Source of the DNA: Streptomyces lydicus
GTDB taxonomy: Bacteria > Actinomycetota > Actinomycetes > Streptomycetales > Streptomycetaceae
Length of the DNA: 64,000 bases
Direction: 5' to 3'
Assembly (NCBI RefSeq): GCF_001729485.1
Contig: NZ_CP017157.1
Coordinates: forward strand, 1,612,001-1,676,000
The notes under the pieces: model-generated
The model's input: only the letters and a program-made list of their open reading frames with translations
Databases searched by the model: none
What the model was told of the DNA's origin: nothing
Shown here: positions 8,871-15,939 of the stretch, one piece after another
Position numbering within the stretch: position 1 is the stretch's first letter
Layout of the letters: every line of letters starts with the position of its first letter
Made by a program: the position numbers and the translations under genes

Positions 8871-8926
8871 TGGCGTACGTCGTATGGCCTGCGACGTGTG
8901 GCATGCGACGTATGGCATGCGACGTA
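8871..8926 (+). repeat. 14-bp tandem repeat array between rbsB and rbsK
   Basis: Four consecutive 14-base units: TGGCGTACGTCGTA, TGGCCTGCGACGTG and two identical TGGCATGCGACGTA. The array sits in the 293-base gap between rbsB (stop 8820) and rbsK (start 9114); I see no gene in that gap. The units contain GCATGC and TACGT palindromic elements and could form alternative hairpins in the mRNA. Confidence 0.85.
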
Positions 8927-9113
8927 TGCGGCCGCGGGCGGGACGACGGGTGCCGCCGCGGCGGAGATGACGAAGGCGAACCGTGGACGAGACGACGCAG
9001 GCAACCACGGAGGACACGGCGGATGCTGCCCCGCAGGAGACGGCAGATGAGAACGAACGGTGAAGCGGCGCCCGGATACCGGAGCGCGCCGCGCGGACAT
9101 GGGAGAACGGCGC

Positions 9114-10037
9114 ATGTATGACGTCCTGGTGGTCGGCTCGGCCAACGCGGACCTGACGGTACGGGTCGAACGGCGGCCCGGCGCGGGGGAGACCGTGCGT
9201 GGTACGGATCTGGTCGAGTCGGCCGGCGGCAAGGGCGCCAATCAGGCGGCCGCCGCGGCCCGGATCGGCGGGCGCACCGCCCTGCTGGCGCGGGTCGGCG
9301 GCGACGCGTTCGGTGAACTGCTGCTGAGCGCCCAGCGCGAGGCCGGCACCGATGTCTCCCCGGTCATCGTGGACGAGTCCGCGCGTACCGGCACGGCGAT
9401 GATCATCGTCGACCCGGACGGTGACAACAGCATCGTGGTCTCGCCCGGCGCCAACGCCGCCCTCACCCCGCAGGACGTGGCGGCGGCGAAGGAGGTCATC
9501 GCCGCCGCGTCGGTGGTCTCCCTCCAGCTGGAGATCCCCATGGAGTCCGTACGGGCGGCGGCCGCGGCCGCCGAGCAGGCCGGCACCCGGGTCGTCCTCA
9601 ACCCCTCCCCGGCCCCCGAGGCGGCACTCGCCCCCGAACTCCTCGCCGTGGCGGACCCGTTGGTGGTCAACGAGCACGAGGCGCGGCAGCTGTCCGGGCT
9701 GGCCGACGGCACGCCCGCGGAGTGGGCCCGGGCGCTGCACGACCAGGGAGCCCGCTCCGTCGTGATCACCCTCGGCGGCGACGGCGCGCTGACCCTGGAC
9801 GCCTCCGGAACCGTCGAGGTACCCGGCGTCCGGGTCAAGGCCGTGGACACCACCGGTGCCGGGGACGCCTTCACCGGCGCCCTCGCCACCCGGCTGGCCG
9901 GCGGCGACGCGCTGCCCGAGGCGGCCCGCTTCGCCGTACGGGTCGGCGCCGCGGCCGTCACCAAGCCGGGTGCCCAGCCCTCCTATCCGACGCGCGCCGA
10001 ACTGGAGGCCCTGGCACCGGAGCCGCCGCAGGGCTGA
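9114..10037 (+). CDS. rbsK: Ribokinase
   Basis: A 307-residue PfkB-family kinase that phosphorylates ribose to ribose 5-phosphate after import. Motifs: VVGSANADLTVRVE at the N-terminus, the glycine-rich substrate loop AGGKGANQAAAAAR, VVNEHEA, and the catalytic anion-hole motif DTTGAGDAFTGAL with its catalytic Asp. The ATG at 9114 is chosen for GGGAGA 6-7 bases upstream; in-frame ATGs at 9060 and 9099 lack one. It closes the ribose operon; no rbsD mutarotase is present before the next, convergent gene. Confidence 0.92.
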   Translation: MYDVLVVGSANADLTVRVERRPGAGETVRGTDLVESAGGKGANQAAAAARIGGRTALLARVGGDAFGELLLSAQREAGTDVSPVIVDESARTGTAMIIVDPDGDNSIVVSPGANAALTPQDVAAAKEVIAAASVVSLQLEIPMESVRAAAAAAEQAGTRVVLNPSPAPEAALAPELLAVADPLVVNEHEARQLSGLADGTPAEWARALHDQGARSVVITLGGDGALTLDASGTVEVPGVRVKAVDTTGAGDAFTGALATRLAGGDALPEAARFAVRVGAAAVTKPGAQPSYPTRAELEALAPEPPQG

Positions 10038-10176
10038 GGCCCGGACGGCACCGCCCGGGTCTGCCGCCGCGGTACGGGTCCGGAGGCGCTTCCCGGCTCC
10101 CGTCGACGCGGTACCGGCGGGCCCCGGCGGTACCTCTCGGTCCTGCCGACGCGTTACGGGTCCGGCGTCGCCCGGC

Positions 10177-10320
10177 CCCGGCCCCGGTCCGGTCCCCGAC
10201 CTCGGCCCCGGTCCGGGCCCCGGCCCCAGCCCCGGTCCCGGTCCGGTCCCCGACCTCGGCCCGGTCCCCGACCTCGGCCCCGGTCCGGGCCCTGACCCCG
10301 GCCCGGTCCCCGGCCCCCGC
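10177..10320. repeat. GGTCCCCGACCTCGGCC-type degenerate tandem array downstream of rbsK
   Basis: Between rbsK and the convergent gene ending at 10321 the DNA is an irregular array of CCGGTCCCCGACCTCGGCC and CCGGTCCGGGCC units, more than 85% G+C by eye. It may act as a bidirectional transcription barrier through GGGCC/GGCCC pairing. No gene is supported in 10038-10320. Confidence 0.75.
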
Positions 10321-11280
10321 TCAGGCCCGCGTCAAGGCCGCCGCCACCGCCACCTCCGTGCCGGCCAGGCCGACCGAGGAGAACAGCGTGATGTCGTCGC
10401 GTCCACGCCGGCCGGGGGTGGTGCCGGCCAGTACCGCGCCCAGCGCGGTCAGCGGCGCCGGACCCAGCAGGTGGTCGGTGCCGTAACTCCCGGCCTGGGC
10501 GGGGGAGTCGGTGACGATGGCCGCTGCCCGTCCGGCCAGCTCGGGCGGTATCTCGTAGTGGGTGGTGGACTTGGGACCCAGGGTGCTGAGATGGGTGCCC
10601 GGGGCGACCCAGTCCGCCTCCAGTACGGGCGTCGGGCTGTTGGTCGCGACGATCACCACCTCCCGGTCCTGCACCGCTGCCCGGGCCGAGTCCACCGCCC
10701 GGGCGGCCAGTCCCAGTTCCTCGCGGACGCGGGCCGCGAACCGCTCCGCGCGCTCCCGCCGGCGTCCGAACACCGCGACCTCCGCCGGCCGGTGGGAGGC
10801 GCTCGCGGACAGCGCCCACAACTGCGCCCAGCCCTGCGGGCCCGTGCCGATCAGCCCGAGCCGGCAGCCCGCCGGGCCGCCCGTGCGCGCCAGGGCCTCG
10901 ACCGCCACCGCCCCGATCGCCCCGGTCCGGCGCGGCCCGAGTTCCTGCCCGTGGACCACCGCGGTCAGCCGCCCGCTCGCGCTGTCCCACACCGCGACCA
11001 GCTGCTCGCCGGCCCGGTCCGCCGTGCCGTACGCGCGAAACCCGTGCACCTCCGGTGCCCCCTGCGCCCCCTCGGCGGCCAGCGCGCCGACGGTGAACAC
11101 CAGCTCCCCGCCGCCGAGTCCGGCGTGCACCCTGGGCGGCGCGGCCAGCCGTCCGGCCCGGTGCTCCAGGAGTGCGTGCCGGACCGCCGCGGTCGCCATC
11201 GCCGGGGTGAGACGCGCGCGGACCTCCGCGTCGCCGAGCAGGACGGGCTGCGGGGAGCGTGGTGCGGAGGGAGGCGTCAT
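10321..11280 (-). CDS. Ornithine cyclodeaminase / mu-crystallin family NAD(P)-dependent enzyme
   Basis: A 319-residue protein of the OCD/mu-crystallin superfamily, which includes ornithine cyclodeaminase, archaeal alanine dehydrogenase, ketimine reductases and lysine/arginine cyclodeaminases. The Rossmann motif GTGPQG (145-150) follows LGLI, then FGRRRERAERFAA for cofactor discrimination and VIVATNSPTPVLEADWV. At the usual substrate-lysine region the sequence reads GFRAYGT, so the exact reaction is uncertain. Its ATG overlaps the stop of the nitrilase/VanX-like gene (11277-11280), so the two are translationally coupled and probably metabolically linked: the hydrolase may release the amino acid that this enzyme oxidises or reduces. 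It converges on rbsK. Confidence 0.85.
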   Translation of the reverse strand: MTPPSAPRSPQPVLLGDAEVRARLTPAMATAAVRHALLEHRAGRLAAPPRVHAGLGGGELVFTVGALAAEGAQGAPEVHGFRAYGTADRAGEQLVAVWDSASGRLTAVVHGQELGPRRTGAIGAVAVEALARTGGPAGCRLGLIGTGPQGWAQLWALSASASHRPAEVAVFGRRRERAERFAARVREELGLAARAVDSARAAVQDREVVIVATNSPTPVLEADWVAPGTHLSTLGPKSTTHYEIPPELAGRAAAIVTDSPAQAGSYGTDHLLGPAPLTALGAVLAGTTPGRRGRDDITLFSSVGLAGTEVAVAAALTRA

Positions 11281-12671
11281 CGGTCGTCGCACTCCTTCGG
11301 GCCGTACAGGGCGTGGTCGGCGCCCGTCGCCAGCGCCCAGTACCGGTCGCCGTAGGACCAGTGCCACCACTCGGTCGGGTAGTTGACCAGGCCCGCCGCG
11401 GTCAGCGCGGCGCTGAGCACCCGGCGGTTGGCGCGGGCGGCGGGAGTCAGGCCCGGGGCGGACGTGTAGCAGGCGCCGTCGCTCTCCTCCGGCGAGGCGT
11501 TGATCGGCGTCCCCATGTCGACATGCCCGCCGTCCGTGGTGACGAGGGTGAGGTCCACCGCGCTGCCCGCGCTGTGCGGTGCGATGTCCGGGGGCGAGAC
11601 ATAGCGGCTGGCGGCGTCGTGGATCAGCGCGGCGTCCCGGCCGGGGTGCGCGGCGCGCAGCTCGTCGGCGTACTCCTCGAAGTAGCGGCGCTGCAGCGAC
11701 GGCGGGCGGTAGCCCTCGACGAACTGCAGCCGCAGCCCGTCCGGCAGCGCCTCCTGGGCCGTCAGCAGCCGCCGCAGCACCCCCTCCCGCAGCTGGGCGA
11801 AGGCGCCGGAGGTATCCGTGCGGTCCTCGGCCACCAGCAGTCCCGGCGCCGCGGTCCGTACGTCGACGAGCGGCTCACCGCATTCCTTGACCGGGACGGC
11901 CGCCACCAGTGGGTCCGCCATCAGCGTGATCCGGTCGCGGGCGTCGGCGCACACCAGCTCCGCGCCGCCGCCCGGCACCGGTGCCGTCCACTCGGCGGCC
12001 GCCGCCACCCGCTCGCCGGTCGGCAGCCACACCCCGCTGAGCCCGCACGCCGGACCGGGGCTACCGACCTCGGTGCCGTTGGCGAGCAGCACCTGCAGGC
12101 CGTGCTCCCGCGCCATGTCCGCATAGCGCGCCAGTCGCTCCGGCGCGTCGTGGAACGCGCTGGAGAGGTACACCCGGCAGCCGTCCGCCGCGGCCCGCGC
12201 CGGCACCTCGGGGAAGGCGTTGTCGAAGCACGTGGCCAGCGCGAACCGGATGCCGCCCAGGGTGAAGCGGCCGTCCGCGCTGCCCGGGGCGAAGAGCTCG
12301 CTCTCCGTCCCGGACAGATGGATCTTGTCGTAGCGGGTCAGCAGCGCGCCGTCCGGCCCGAACACGAACGACGCGATCGTCGGACGGCTGCCGCCCTCGC
12401 GCGGGCGGCCCGCCCCGTTCACCACCGCCGCGACCCCGCCCGCCCGGCACGCCTCCCGTACGGGCGCGAGCCGCGGGTCGTCCTCCGTGACCGCCATGCC
12501 GACCGGATCGGCCGCTATCAGCCGCAGGTCGTAGTGCGTCAGGGCGAGTTCGGAGAACACCACCAGGCCCGCGCCGCGCCCGGCGGCCTCGGTGAGGAGC
12601 GTGGCCATCCGTGCGGCATTGGCGGTGATGTCGCCGGGTACGGCACTGAACTGTGCGGCAGCAATGATCAT
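11277..12671 (-). CDS. Two-domain hydrolase: nitrilase-superfamily amidase fused to VanX-type D-Ala-D-Ala dipeptidase
   Basis: A 464-residue protein with two complete catalytic domains. Residues 1-260 form a carbon-nitrogen hydrolase of the nitrilase superfamily with the E-K-C triad at E41 (VFSELALTHYD), K116 (RYDKIHL) and C148 (LATCFDN). Residues about 265-464 match the M15 D-Ala-D-Ala dipeptidase (VanX) fold: VEGYRPPSLQ supplies the substrate-binding Arg, and the zinc/catalytic set is H366 and D373 (PHSAGSAVD) with E434 and H437 (EWWHW). No signal peptide, so it acts in the cytoplasm. It overlaps the downstream OCD-family start by 4 bases. Substrate might be an amidated or D-amino-acid peptide, for example from peptidoglycan turnover; that is inference. 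I do not recall this fusion as a characterised enzyme. Confidence 0.88.
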   Translation of the reverse strand: MIIAAAQFSAVPGDITANAARMATLLTEAAGRGAGLVVFSELALTHYDLRLIAADPVGMAVTEDDPRLAPVREACRAGGVAAVVNGAGRPREGGSRPTIASFVFGPDGALLTRYDKIHLSGTESELFAPGSADGRFTLGGIRFALATCFDNAFPEVPARAAADGCRVYLSSAFHDAPERLARYADMAREHGLQVLLANGTEVGSPGPACGLSGVWLPTGERVAAAAEWTAPVPGGGAELVCADARDRITLMADPLVAAVPVKECGEPLVDVRTAAPGLLVAEDRTDTSGAFAQLREGVLRRLLTAQEALPDGLRLQFVEGYRPPSLQRRYFEEYADELRAAHPGRDAALIHDAASRYVSPPDIAPHSAGSAVDLTLVTTDGGHVDMGTPINASPEESDGACYTSAPGLTPAARANRRVLSAALTAAGLVNYPTEWWHWSYGDRYWALATGADHALYGPKECDDR

Positions 12672-12762
12672 TCCCCCATGATGCCCGGGCCGCCCCCACC
12701 GCGTGCGGGCCTGTGGATAACCTCCTCCGCACGTCCGTCCCGCGCTTCCACGCCTGGCTGCG

Positions 12763-14046
12763 TCACGAGACCTCCCCGGCCGCCACCGTCACGATCGCCC
12801 GCACCTGCTCCGTGATCGCGACCCGGTTCCGTACGAAGTCGGGATCGGTGACCCGGCCGTCCGTCGGGTCGGTGTTGCCGGGCCCGAACTCCAGGACGGG
12901 CGTGTGCAGATGACCGCCCGGCAGCTCGGGCCGGCGCACCGCGTCCCGCAGCAGCGTCGCCCGATAGGCGATCTCGTTCGACAGATAGTCCCCGCCGCCC
13001 CCGGCCCGGGCCGTCGACCCGGGAGTCGGACCGTCGGGCCGTTCGACCGGCGTCGTGCCACCGGCCGGGATCTCCGTAACGGAGGTGTGGTCCACCACCG
13101 GATACGGGCCGGTGCCGACCGCCACGATCCGCGCGTACGGCAGGCTGGTGGCCGTCCACTGCGGCTGCGGCGTCACGGTCGGCACCCCGGCGGGTATCGG
13201 TACGACTTCGGTGCGGGACTCCCGTGCGTTGTCCGGATAGCCGCCCCGCCAGGCCCCGTTGGTCCGTTCCACGTCGAACCGCCCGGGCCGCCCCTGGCTG
13301 ATCGTCGTGAACAGGTCCACCTGCCGTGGCCCCCGGCGGAAGTGCGGCAGCAGCGTCCGCTCCACCGTGCCCGCCGCGAAATCGGCCCACCGTACGGGGA
13401 AGACGGCCGCCTCGATCCGGGCCGTCCGCCCCGAGGCGGTCCGCACCGTCGTCCCGTCCAGCGCGAGCGCGGCCGCCCCCGACGGATTGCTCCGCCGCGG
13501 ATCGGCGTCCAGCTGGAACGGGTCGAAACCGGTCACCACGATCCGCAGTACGCGCTTCCCGGCGGGCAACTCGATCGAGTCCTCCCCGCGCGAGGTCCGC
13601 TCCAACGACCCCAGAAGGGCGTCGCGTTGACTGTCGGACAGGTCGAAGTCCGGCTGCCACTGCCGCAGTTCCTTCGTCATCTCCAGCCGGGCCCAGTACA
13701 GCGGCCGGTCGTCGTCCCGGCTCAGGTCACCGCCGGCCGGGCCGCGCCCCTGCGCCCGGTCCACGGCCCGCCGCCACAGCGCCTGTCCCTCGGCGGCGAC
13801 ATAGCGCCGGGCCTCCGCGTACGTGGTCCGGTGCGCCAGCCCGCGGCCGAACTCCGTGCGCACGTCGTCGAATCCGCTGCGGTGCAGGATCTCCTGGGGC
13901 GCGGCCAGCGCCAGCCGGCCCTCTTCCACCGTGGGCGTCGTCGCCCCGGGCCCGGGGGAGGCGGCGGCCGGAGTCGTCAGGGTCGGTGCGACGGCGGCGA
14001 GCAGCGCGAGGACGACGGCGGCGGAGGTGGTAGCTGTGCGAGTCAT
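12763..14046 (-). CDS. Secreted pyroglutamyl-peptidase (C15)-like protein with Ser at the catalytic Cys position
   Basis: From the ATG at 14046 the protein has 427 residues and begins with a typical Sec signal peptide (MTRTATTSAAVVLALLAAVA, cleavage near AAA-SPG). The C-terminal half resembles pyrrolidone carboxyl peptidase: VVTGFDPFQLD, NPSGAAALAL, and DYLSNEIAYR followed by GGHLHTPVLEFG. In C15 enzymes the DYLSN position is normally a Cys (xYxCN); here it is S356, while histidines 379/381 lie where the catalytic His is expected. It may be a serine variant, a binding protein or an inactive relative. The N-terminal half is specific to this group and not recognised. An upstream in-frame extension exists, but the signal peptide fixes the start. 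Lies upstream of the nitrilase/VanX-like gene on the same strand with a 91-base gap. Confidence 0.75.
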   Translation of the reverse strand: MTRTATTSAAVVLALLAAVAPTLTTPAAASPGPGATTPTVEEGRLALAAPQEILHRSGFDDVRTEFGRGLAHRTTYAEARRYVAAEGQALWRRAVDRAQGRGPAGGDLSRDDDRPLYWARLEMTKELRQWQPDFDLSDSQRDALLGSLERTSRGEDSIELPAGKRVLRIVVTGFDPFQLDADPRRSNPSGAAALALDGTTVRTASGRTARIEAAVFPVRWADFAAGTVERTLLPHFRRGPRQVDLFTTISQGRPGRFDVERTNGAWRGGYPDNARESRTEVVPIPAGVPTVTPQPQWTATSLPYARIVAVGTGPYPVVDHTSVTEIPAGGTTPVERPDGPTPGSTARAGGGGDYLSNEIAYRATLLRDAVRRPELPGGHLHTPVLEFGPGNTDPTDGRVTDPDFVRNRVAITEQVRAIVTVAAGEVS

Positions 14047-14179
14047 GAGGGTGAGTAAAGCGGTGTGGCCCGTGGGGCGGTAGAGGGCGCCAAGTGGCTG
14101 GAAGTGGGCGCTGGATAGGGTGCCTGGTCCGGTCCGCCGTCGCGTCCGGCACGCTCCACGAAAACCAGGGGGAATTTCT

Positions 14180-15121
14180 GTGGCCACTCCGCCACCACCA
14201 CACGGGCCCCACCCGTACGCCCAGCCACCCGCGCAGCCCCCGGTGGGGCCGTACGCCCCGCAGTACCCCGCCGGCCCGTACGCCCAGCAACAGCCCGCCG
14301 GCCCCTACGCCCCCCAGCAGCCCGTCGCTCCCTACGCCCAGCAGCCCGCCGGGCCGTACGCCCCCCAGCAGCCCGCCGGCCCCTACGCCCCGCCGGGACA
14401 CCCGGCGGCGGCCGCCCAGGCCCCCTACGGATACCCCCAGCAGCCGCACCCGCATCCCCAACCGGGCGTCGGTGGCTGCCAGTTCTGCGGTGCCCAGCCG
14501 GCCGTCCAGGCCACCGTCCGCGGACATCAGGGCATCCTCTACGTCATGCGGTTCCTCAGCCGCAGCGGCGTGTTCTGCCGCTCCTGCGGGCTGGCCACCT
14601 ACCGGGAGATGTCCGCGAAGACCCTGTGGCAGGGCTGGTGGAGCCCGCTGTCGGTGGTCATCACCCCGATCACCCTGCTGGTCAACCTCGGCCCCCGCAG
14701 CCGCTTCCACGCCCTGGCGGCCCCGGTGGGCGGCTTCCGCCCCTCGCTCGATCCGGGCAAGCCGCTGCTGCGCCGCCCCGACGCGCTGCTGATCCTCGTC
14801 CCGCTGGCCCTGGTCGTGCTGGCGCTGACCGCGCTCTTCGTCATCGGCCTGTTCGCGGACGACTCGCACAGCGAGCCCCTCACCACCGGCGGCGGTCAGG
14901 GGACGGCACAGCCGCTCGCCGTCGGGGACTGCGTACGCAACGACGCCGACTGGCCCGACCAGGACCTGCGGACCGTGGACTGCGGCTCGGCCGACGCGCA
15001 GTACAAGGTGAGCCGCAGACTGGACGCACCGGAGCAGCACTGCGCGAGCGGCGACTACCTCGCCGCTCTCGAGTACAGCCCGGACGGCTCGACGACGTCC
15101 TGTCTCACCCCCGTCCGTTAG
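14180..15121 (+). CDS. LppU/SCO3897-like membrane protein with Pro-rich repeats and zinc ribbon
   Basis: GTG at 14180 with AGGGGGA 6 bases upstream gives 313 residues. Residues 1-95 are repeats of GPYAPQQPA and relatives (encoded by a tandem GGCCCGTACGCC-type repeat), a disordered cytoplasmic segment. Next comes a four-cysteine zinc-ribbon-like part (CQFCGAQ ... CRSCGL), a weak hydrophobic region, then a strong membrane helix (LLILVPLALVVLALTALFVI). The extracellular end has the paired-cysteine domain LAVGDCVRND ... VDCGSADA ... CASGDY ... CLTPVR seen in LppU-type actinobacterial proteins. Function unknown; the layout suggests a sensor or adaptor. Divergent from the secreted C15-like gene and convergent with TetR. 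Confidence 0.75.
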   Translation: MATPPPPHGPHPYAQPPAQPPVGPYAPQYPAGPYAQQQPAGPYAPQQPVAPYAQQPAGPYAPQQPAGPYAPPGHPAAAAQAPYGYPQQPHPHPQPGVGGCQFCGAQPAVQATVRGHQGILYVMRFLSRSGVFCRSCGLATYREMSAKTLWQGWWSPLSVVITPITLLVNLGPRSRFHALAAPVGGFRPSLDPGKPLLRRPDALLILVPLALVVLALTALFVIGLFADDSHSEPLTTGGGQGTAQPLAVGDCVRNDADWPDQDLRTVDCGSADAQYKVSRRLDAPEQHCASGDYLAALEYSPDGSTTSCLTPVR

Positions 15122-15139
15122 CGCGCCGGGAGCGGCGGT

Positions 15140-15802
15140 TCAGCCCTCGGCCGGGGCCGCGCCCTGCCCGCCGGACCGCCGCTCCCCGCTTCCCAGCAGG
15201 GCGAGGAAGTCCCGGAACGCCGTGGACATGTCGATCTCCTCCGGGTCCAGCAGCCACTGCAGCTGCAGCCCGTCCAGCACCGCGACCAGCAGCGGAGCCG
15301 CCTGCTCCGGGGTCAGCCCGCCCGGCAGCGTCTCGCCGAACTCGGCCCGCAGCGCCTCGGCCATCGAGCCTCGTACGGCACGGAAGCGGGACTCGAAGAA
15401 GGCCCGGGCGGGGTGTTCCTCGGTGACGCTGTCTGCCGCCAGCACGGTGTAGGTCTGCACGAGGCCGGGCCGGGTGGCGTTGTAGTCCACGAGCTGAGTG
15501 AGGGTGTCGGTGCGCCAGGCCGCGGGCGCCGCGGCCAGGTCCCAGCGGTCCCGCGCCTCCAGGACGGCCACCAGCAGCGACTCCTTCGTGGGGAAGTGGT
15601 GCAGCAGCCCCTGCTGCGTCAGGCCGGCGCGCTCGGCGACGGCCGCGAGCGAGGTACGGCGGTAACCGCGCTCCGAGATGAGCTCCATGGCCGCTTCCAG
15701 GAGGGCCTCCCGCCGCTCGGCGCGCTGGGCCTGCCGCCCGCCCCCGCCGCGCCGCGGCGCCGGCCGACCGTCCGGTGTGCCGTCCTCGTCTCGTGCCGTC
15801 AC
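15140..15802 (-). CDS. TetR-family regulator, divergent to GH3 beta-glucosidase
   Basis: A 220-residue TetR protein starting at GTG 15802. The N-terminal HTH is clear: REALLEAAMELISERGYRRT then LAAVAERAGLTQQGLLHHFP, with the family's HHFPTKESLL end. The ligand domain ends at a hydrophobic AAPLLVAVLDGLQLQWLLDP helix. The basic, glycine-rich N-terminal tail (RRGGGGRQAQRAERR) is not conserved. The 137-base gap to the beta-glucosidase holds TATCGGAAACGTAAC and should contain the shared operator, so repression of the glucosidase, probably relieved by a sugar or aglycone, is likely. Confidence 0.9.
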   Translation of the reverse strand: MTARDEDGTPDGRPAPRRGGGGRQAQRAERREALLEAAMELISERGYRRTSLAAVAERAGLTQQGLLHHFPTKESLLVAVLEARDRWDLAAAPAAWRTDTLTQLVDYNATRPGLVQTYTVLAADSVTEEHPARAFFESRFRAVRGSMAEALRAEFGETLPGGLTPEQAAPLLVAVLDGLQLQWLLDPEEIDMSTAFRDFLALLGSGERRSGGQGAAPAEG

Positions 15803-15939
15803 CGGCCGAGCGTAACCCGGCGTGGAGATCCCGTACGGCTGGTGTATCGGAAACGTAACGACGCCTACCGTGTGGCAGGTGGAGGGCGAGAATCCGGACA
15901 GGGGGCCCGACCATCAACCGCAGGAGCACCGGAGACCGC

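Noticed and set aside
8817..9050. Small frame between rbsB and rbsK
   Set aside because: Crosses the 14-bp repeat, overlaps the rbsB stop, no ribosome site and no recognisable fold; an rbsD gene was looked for here and is not present.
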